From assembly GCA_027604665.1 (NCBI GenBank), contig JADGIZ010000381.1:1-14777 (forward strand): a DNA stretch of 14,777 nt. Direction: 5' to 3'. The notes below the pieces were generated by a model, which did not search any database, had not been told where the DNA came from, and saw only the letters and a program-made list of their open reading frames with translations. This DNA is from Polyrhizophydium stewartii. Its lineage: Eukaryota; Chytridiomycota; Chytridiomycetes; Rhizophydiales. The number at the start of each line of letters is the position of its first letter. The first letter of the stretch is position 1. The translations under genes and the position numbers were made by a program. This document shows, piece by piece, positions 10,101 to 14,777 of this stretch.

Positions 10101-13100
10101 CAGGCGCAGGAACACGCGAGCATCGTGCTTGCGGGGTTTGCCCTGACAGGATCGCGAGTGCAGCAAGCGCGTCAGAGGCAACGGGGGCAGCGGAAATGAC
10201 GCACCGCACACTCACCTGCACGTGTAGCTTGTTTTTCGAGGTCACCGTCATGACAAGCACAATGGTTGCGCTCGCTTCTGGCTCTATTTCGACCACCGAT
10301 GCCGGCGCGAGGCGACCTTCCTGGATCGCGGCCTCGAGCTCGCGACGAAGCAGCAACTGCGATTTGGCGTACTTCTCCTCGAGCGACGCACGCGGGAACG
10401 GGGGCGGGAGTGTACCAGTGCTTCTCTCCAGTAGAAGCAGCATCGCATCCAGTGGCAAGGGCGCCTTCTCAAGAATATCTGCGACATAAAGCTGCAGCAT
10501 GTCCTCGGACGACGAGTGCAGCCCCTCGGTTGCAGGTGCCAAGATACCCAAGCTCGATCCAACAGTCGCGCCGAGCGAGTCAAGAACACCTGCCAGGAAC
10601 GAGGCGGCTCCGGCTGCATCAATTGCACCTGGCGCAGTTCGCGCAAGCGCATGTGCAGCGGCTGAGGCGGACACGACGCCCGTCGCATCTGCAGAAGCAA
10701 GCGCGCCAGACGAGCCCGCGAGTGTCGGCTGCTGCTGGTCGTCTGCAGAAGGTGCGTTGGGGCCCAGCCCACGTTTCGGTGCAGCGGTTGGTCTGACCTG
10801 AGCGACCACAGCCGGTGGAGTTGGTGCTGTCAGCGCAGGGCCGGACGTGCCGCCAAATGTCATCGCGGAGCTGCCCGTTGCGGAAAGAAACGGGCTGTCA
10901 TCTTCGCCAGTCTGCGTTTTGCGAGAGAAGTCGGGCGGTCCGCGAATCTGCCTGAGCTGCGACGACGACGCAATGTGCGACTGCTTTCTGCTGGGCGACC
11001 TGCGTCCAGCGGGCTCGTTCAAGGAAGCGAGATCCAGCGCCATGATACCCGGCGCATCAGATAAACGGCCGTGCCTGGAAACGCCGCCGAGGGAGGGATT
11101 GGCGGTGTTGGAAGCGGCCGGTGTGTCGTCAGTGGCAGGCCCTGTGCCGCCCGGCACGGCGGGCCTGGCTGAGTCGGGCAGCTCGCCAAGCAGCTTGATC
11201 AAGTTGCTCTTGCGCACAAACGCGCTTGACGCGCCTCCGGTAGCGGCCTCGGCGGCAACGGGCCGGTCTGCAGACTTGACAAAGATTCCGATCTCTCCGG
11301 GCATCGACGACGTGATCTCGATAGCGAGGCGCTTTCGCGAGATATTCTCGATCGTGAACGTGCGCACAACTGGCGAGTTGAGGATCACAGCGCCAAAGTC
11401 GATAAAGTTGGTGGACGCAGGCGTGAGCACTTGATAGAACAGCGAGTGGAAGGTAACGCGGTGCTTGTCGATGTTGGTCGAGCGAACCTCGACTATTTGG
11501 TCGTTCTCGCGGTTCAGCAGGTTCGCGACGGTAATCTGCTTGCGGTAGTCGGGATTGACCTTGCGCGGGTACATATCGACCTTGACTTCGATGTGCTGCC
11601 GGGCATGGATCGTCATCTCGCCGCGGAACGAGTTGAGGACCTTGGAAATGAAGCGCAGCTCGACGCGCGCGGGCAGATCCGAGCAGTTGGTGATCTGGAT
11701 CGGCAGCGACTTGAGCGTGCCGACGTCGGTGTCGCCAAAGTTGAGCAGCTGGGGCGTGACCTCGACAAACGACGTGCATGTGCGCGCGACGGCCTGAATG
11801 GTCTTTTTCTCGCGGCTCGGCTGGCCCGGGTGACTGTAGAGCAGCGTGATCCTGAATGTGCGCTTCATCAGGCGGCCGGCGCGGTAGTCGGGCGTCGCCG
11901 AGTCGCGCTCGGGCCGGTAGCAAACCTCGATCGTGCGCTCCGTGCCGGCACGCAGCTGCAGCTCCTCGATGCGCGTGTACTCCTCGCTGGACGCGCCCAT
12001 GGCCTCGGTCTGAGGCGTATCGAGCAGGCGCATGCTGTCCATGTCGTCACTGCGTGCAAAGCTGCTCGCGCTGGAAGCCGTGCGCACCAGATCCGGTGCG
12101 TCAATGCTTTGCCCACCGGCGCCTGATGCCGCACCAGTGCCACTTGCTGCTGTGCCTTGCCCAGTGACTCCGGAAGCGGCGCTAGTGGAGAGACCAGACA
12201 CAGAGAATGCACCGCTGTCGTTGCGTCGCCGCGGTGCAGGCGCCGGCGACGACGTGCGGGAGCTGACTGAGCTTGCTGTGGGTGAGAACTCGCTGTTGTT
12301 GACGGACGCCGGCACGGCGCTGCTGTCGTGCGCGCGCTCAACGAGATGCCGATCTGAGCCAGCGGCCGGAGAGTCGTCGGCCATCTGCTGCGCAAACGGC
12401 AGGAGCTGAAGGGGCTCTTGTACGAAAGACGCGCGCTGGACTGGTCCGCCAAACGGCAGGCGTTGCTGGCTTGTGTCTTGTCGGCTGTGCGACCCAGCCT
12501 GGGGTGCGGTGTGGTGATGGCCTTGGTGTTGGCGGTGATAGTGATGATGGTGATGGTGCTGATGGTGTTGTTGATGGCGGTGGTGGTGGTGGTGAGCGAC
12601 ATCAAAGCCCGCGTCGTCGGACTTGAGCTGAAATACGACATTCGGGTTGTCGCTCGAAAACGAAATGTCGAGCGGGGCGTCGGACATGTTTTTGAGCGAG
12701 ATGCGCTTCTTGCGCCATATGCCTGCGCAGCAGTCGCCAAAGTCGACGAGATTCCCGCTGCTGATGATGAGCGACTCTTCGCGCAGCACGCTCCGGACGA
12801 TGGCGTGGATGCGCGTTTCAATAGTGTTGCTGGAGTCGTTTTGGTTCTCTATCTGGAGGTCATAGTTGAACTCGCCGACCTCGCGTGGCTTGAAGGTGAC
12901 GCGGATGCGGCGGTGCGAGTACGATGGCACGGGAGATGCATCGATAGGCTCGCCGGTGTCGTAATCGGTGAACTTGAGCCAGCTCTCGTCCTCGTTGGTC
13001 GACAAATCGATGGTGTTGAGACACCAGAACAGATCAATCTCGGAGCGATTCCAGATTGTGAAGTCCTTGAAGTAGCTTCCCCCGACGATACAGTCGTCAA

Positions 13101-14701
13101 ATGTTATGCCGGTGCTCCCGATGTCTGTCCAAAGCACCGAGCGGCAAACACGCGAGCGCAGCTTGACCGTGAGCTGACGATACACGCAAACAGACGGATT
13201 AGCACTGGCGAACGAGGCGAATTCGTGCACGTCAGGGAGCCCATCTCACCTGCGAGTCAGAGGGCGCAGTACTTTGCGCAATTGGTGCGGCAGCGGGCGG
13301 TTGCGGCACCGATGTTTGCACTGGCAGCGAGGCCTCCGCGCCAGGCTCGGGCGAGAGCATCTCGGACAGGAACCGCTTGCCGGACGAAGAGATGCTCTGC
13401 GAGAGCCTCTCGGACGACGAGGCGCGGTGTCCAGAGTCTGCATCAGTCTCGGCGCTGTATTCCAGTGCGACGCCTTCCTGCTGTGCGACCAGGCTGCTCT
13501 GGCGGCGGTGCGGCGCATCCGATGATTTGTCGATCTTGTAAGCATGGAAGAACAGCAGCCCGTTGATCTCGACAAAGTCAAACGTCTCCTCGTCCTCGCC
13601 CTGGACGATGAAAGGCGAATCAAGGCCGCTCGATTCGCCGTCACGGCCCGCCGTGATAGAGTGCAGGCGGCTCCGCGTCGGGGCCTGCGAGGTCAGGACG
13701 CTCTCTCGCACGTCCTTGAATTCCGGCAGAAACGCAACGATGATCTTCTGGGACTGGCCGGGCTCGAGACGAACCTCGTCGATGTGGTTGACGTAATTGA
13801 AGAGCTGGTTGAACTGGTGGCCGTGTGCGAGGCCCGTTGCGGGGCCAAAGCTCGACAGACCCATTGCCGCCGCCTCGACCGTGTTTGTGGTGAGCGAAGG
13901 CGAAGTCGGGGCGGACTCTAGCGGGGTTCCAACAAACTCGGACGACGACGAAGGCGAGGACATCTTTGGCGTGAGCATGGGCGAGTCCACCGAGTCTGCG
14001 GAGAGTGGAAACAGCTCTCCCGATGAGCCCAGCGAGGTCAGCGACGCCTGGTCGCGAGCGGCCAGCTGGGCGGCGCGGGACAAGGGCAGCGCCGACGATG
14101 CGCCTCCGGCCGAGGCGGTGTGGATGGCGGCGGGCGGCTCGAGGGCGTGGACGCCGTCGGCCGGCAGGGCTGTGGTGGCCGTCGCCGACCCGGACGCATT
14201 ACGCGAGAGCACCGGCATCCCCGGCTGCGCCTGCGTGGCGGCGGCGGCGGCGGCGGCGGCAACTGCTGCCGCTGCGGCCGAGGGCGCAGCGACGGTTCGG
14301 GCCGACGCGCGGCGGTCGCGGTCGGGCAGGTTCTCGTTGGTGAGCTGGAAGGCGATCTGTGAGCCGAGGCTGGAGCGCAGCTTGACGTTGAGGGCGAAGC
14401 CCGAGATGTTGCGCAGCTCGATGCGGCGCAGGGCATGCAGGCTGTTGAGGTAGACGTTGTCGAGCACGAGCTTGGAGCCGACGCTGAGCTCGATCAGCGC
14501 GGGCTGTCGCGCGGCCGGCGCTGGGGCGGGGGCGGGGGCGGGGGCCCCCGCGGGCGGGGCCGCCGCGGCTGGCGGGCCGCCGGGCGGGCTTGCGGCCGGC
14601 TGCCGCGGCAGCTGGTGCAGGTGCGGCCCGTGCGCCGGCGCGGCGGGCGGCTGGGCGGCGTCGCCCGCCGGCGCCGGGGCGGGAGGTGCTGCAGCCGCCA
14701 T
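1183..14701 (-). CDS. Giant multi-ASH-domain (Hydin/SPD-2-like) protein, eight exons, about 4,339 aa
   Basis: Exons (minus strand) are 14701-13250, 13173-10216, 10142-8070, 8002-1934, 1869-1753, 1681-1560, 1496-1394 and 1308-1183, with a TAA stop. All junctions are phase-consistent: six are phase 0 and the exon 6/7 junction is phase 2. About 17 repeats show the ASH pattern, a strand with FG or LG, then a 'V.N.S' turn, then 'L.PG....V.F.P'. Examples are LDFGQQD-like LGQQDLGPNSVAKKIVIEN near residue 3578, LVDFGDCCAG near 625 and PAFVDLGKVG near 2920. Disordered insertions rich in Ala, Ser, Pro and Gly split many domains. A basic coiled coil lies near 1740-1782, and a probably helical C-terminus covers 4185-4339. 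I see no calponin-homology or IQ motifs (as in ASPM) and no adenylate-kinase-like P-loop (as in Hydin), so the subfamily is unassigned. Ciliary or centrosomal scaffolding is inferred from the ASH family. The ATG at 14701 has G at -3 and +4. No in-frame stop lies between it and the window edge, so the N-terminus could extend upstream. Confidence 0.85.
1309..1393 (-). other. Intron 7 of the giant ASH gene (85 nt, acceptor ambiguous)
   Basis: Donor TGG|GTGGGT. The CTGAC motif lies only about 5 nt before the first CAG (1324-1326) but about 20 nt before the next CAG (1309-1311). Both acceptors are phase 0. I chose the downstream one from the branch spacing seen in the other introns. The upstream choice would give a 70 nt intron and add five residues (GWGRQ). 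Confidence 0.65.
1497..1559 (-). other. Intron 6 of the giant ASH gene (63 nt)
   Basis: Donor AC|GTGAGT, CTGAC 18 nt before the acceptor, acceptor TTACAG. Phase 2. It joins ...LATLLFT to MIFSQSLFKEL. If it were retained, an in-frame TGA immediately after the donor would end the protein there. Confidence 0.78.
1682..1752 (-). other. Intron 5 of the giant ASH gene (71 nt)
   Basis: Donor GAG|GTGCGA, CTGAC 24 nt before the acceptor, acceptor GCGCAG. Phase 0. It joins ...GRNLTPE to AAEKAHNVHFLY. Confidence 0.8.
1870..1933 (-). other. Intron 4 of the giant ASH gene (64 nt)
   Basis: Donor CAC|GTGCGT, CTGAC 18 nt before the acceptor, acceptor ATACAG. Phase 0. It joins ...GNVELFH to FASGSRRSFLNIES. 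The unspliced frame would run on for 33 codons to a stop near 1832, with sequence that does not look coding. Confidence 0.8.
3155..3394 (-). repeat. Gly/Ser-rich low-complexity tract
   Basis: Residues about 3698-3777 are mainly Gly, Ser and Asn, with runs such as GGGGSGSGGGVGGGG. It joins two ASH domains and is likely a flexible spacer. Confidence 0.75.
3851..4348 (-). other. Long disordered linker between late ASH domains
   Basis: Residues about 3380-3545 are rich in Gly, Ser, Ala and Asp, with no recognisable fold. The next segment (GYMTLRGCKKVLDSISGEF) leads into the ASH domain with LGQQDLGPNS. Confidence 0.6.
8003..8069 (-). other. Intron 3 of the giant ASH gene (67 nt)
   Basis: Donor GTG|GTCAGT, CTGAC 18 nt before the acceptor, acceptor TTTAG. 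Phase 0. It joins ...NEILPDV to DADPTTPRAST. A donor three bases upstream (GAT|GTGGTC, 70 nt intron) would keep the frame and drop one Val. GTCAGT fits the consensus better. Confidence 0.72.
8874..9476 (-). other. Disordered insertion inside ASH domain 7
   Basis: Residues about 1693-1893 begin after an acidic patch (VDEDEEE) and contain a basic coiled coil plus a Ser/Thr/Pro-rich part. The domain resumes with FTIEPRCIRSVRVLLRPRR. A second low-complexity gap follows at 8457-8789, before the last strands (VCTVRIYVHEQ, VICKAVV). Confidence 0.6.
9207..9335 (-). other. Predicted basic coiled coil within the giant protein
   Basis: Residues about 1740-1782 include LSQEIEEQIEQAEQKLNIAK, followed by a Lys/Arg-rich continuation with LTEKLEKL. 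Heptad-like Ile/Leu spacing and high charge suggest a short coiled coil. It is the only clear one in the protein. Confidence 0.6.
10143..10215 (-). other. Intron 2 of the giant ASH gene (73 nt)
   Basis: Donor CAG|GTGAGT, CTGAC branch-like motif, acceptor CTGTCAG. Phase 0. It joins ...KLHVQ to GKPRKHDARVFLRL. Confidence 0.88.
10309..11256 (-). other. Disordered insertion inside ASH domain 5
   Basis: Residues about 1124-1439 are Ala/Ser/Pro-rich with a short probably helical part near the end (LQLYVADILEKAPLPLDAML). They separate the start of the domain (TNFIDFGAVILNSPVVRTFT) from its closing strands (VEIEPEASATIVLVMTV, continuing into exon 3). Confidence 0.6.
11980..12615 (-). other. Disordered insertion inside ASH domain 3, including a His-rich tract
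   Basis: Residues about 671-882 interrupt a domain that starts with LVDFGDCCAGIWRKKRISL. The domain resumes with LQLRAGTERTIEVCYRPER. The insertion is rich in His, Gln, Ser, Ala and Gly. Confidence 0.65.
12511..12594 (-). repeat. His-rich coding repeat (CAC/CAT)
   Basis: Residues about 678-705 contain runs of five and six His with interspersed Gln, Arg and Tyr. On the plus strand it reads as GTG/ATG/GGT triplets. It lies at the start of the insertion in ASH domain 3. Confidence 0.85.
13174..13249 (-). other. Intron 1 of the giant ASH gene (76 nt)
   Basis: Donor CAG|GTGAGA, branch-like CTAAT about 26 nt before the acceptor, acceptor CGTCAG. Phase 0. It joins ...PSDSQ to LTVKLRSRV, which begins the second ASH domain. 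Confidence 0.88.
13823..14320 (-). other. Disordered insertion inside ASH domain 1
   Basis: Residues about 128-293 are an Ala/Ser/Thr/Pro-rich stretch including a poly-Ala run. The first half of the domain (SKLVLDNVYLNSLHALRRIE) lies before it. The second half (VRLEPGQSQKIIVAFLPEF and FDFVEINGLLFFHAYK) resumes after it. Confidence 0.65.
14237..14260 (-). repeat. (GCC)8 trinucleotide repeat encoding poly-Ala
   Basis: Eight perfect GGC units on the plus strand encode part of an Ala run near residues 148-155 of the giant protein. Confidence 0.9.
14523..14544 (+). repeat. G-rich repeat, four G-runs (GGGGGC-type)
   Basis: Four runs of 4-5 G separated by single C on the plus strand fit a G-quadruplex pattern. 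On the minus strand the tract encodes part of the Pro-Ala repeat near residues 53-60 of the giant protein. Confidence 0.75.
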
Positions 14702-14777
14702 GGCCTGGGGGGTGGCGGCCGTCGTCCGCCGAGCGGGCGGGCGGGGGGGGCGGGGCGGGAGGGGCGGCCCCGGGCTG
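14702..14777 (-). promoter_or_regulatory. C-rich 5' flank of the giant gene with GC-box-like runs
   Basis: On the minus strand the region upstream of the ATG is a run of C with CCCGCCCC-type elements. The plus strand at 14734-14767 is correspondingly G-rich and could form a G-quadruplex. It may be the 5' leader or core promoter. Because no in-frame stop occurs here, it could also be coding. Confidence 0.35.

Noticed and set aside
12418..13566. 382-codon plus-strand frame with a Val/Met-rich stretch resembling a membrane segment
   Set aside because: The hydrophobic run is the reverse of the His-codon repeat (GTG/ATG triplets), and the frame crosses intron 1 of the minus-strand gene.
1..14777. 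Bacterial operon, CRISPR array, tRNA or transposon
   Set aside because: No Shine-Dalgarno-linked gene series, no regularly spaced direct repeats, no cloverleaf-like elements and no terminal inverted repeats or transposase motifs were seen. The introns indicate a eukaryotic nuclear sequence.

Overview
This window comes from a GC-rich, intron-bearing eukaryote, most likely a free-living flagellated protist or early-branching fungus. An apusomonad such as Thecamonas is my guess, but it cannot be proved from this sequence. All recognisable genes lie on the minus strand. Spliceosomal introns are short (63-85 nt, one of 134 nt), with GTG-type donors and a CTGAC or CTAAT branch-like motif before the acceptor. 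Coding exons strongly prefer G or C at third positions, so stops are rare and long spurious open frames occur on the opposite strand.

Positions 14701 down to 1183 hold one giant gene. I rebuilt it from eight exons: 14701-13250, 13173-10216, 10142-8070, 8002-1934, 1869-1753, 1681-1560, 1496-1394 and 1308-1183. Every junction keeps the frame, giving a protein of about 4,339 residues. It is a chain of roughly 17 ASH-type (ASPM, SPD-2, Hydin) immunoglobulin-like domains, several split by long disordered insertions, and it ends in an unrecognised, probably helical domain encoded by the four short last exons. ASH proteins elsewhere are mostly ciliary, basal-body or centrosomal. That location is inferred here.

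About 114 nt downstream, on the same strand, 1068-332 encodes a 200-residue two-exon protein. Its N-terminal block contains FPFDSDARFQAGL, and its C-terminal KPWE-type domain contains PIPGIRQIP and RRKPWE. This resembles the PEX14-like/PEX39 family linked to peroxisomal protein import.

The left edge (1-327) has a third strongly coding minus-strand frame. It is either the first exon of another gene or a 3' exon of the KPWE gene, and it is cut by the window edge. The right edge (14702-14777) is a C-rich region just upstream of the giant gene's start. I saw no RNA genes, transposons or CRISPR arrays. The two recognisable proteins (cilium/centrosome type and peroxisome type) show no obvious functional link; they are simply neighbours in a compact genome.
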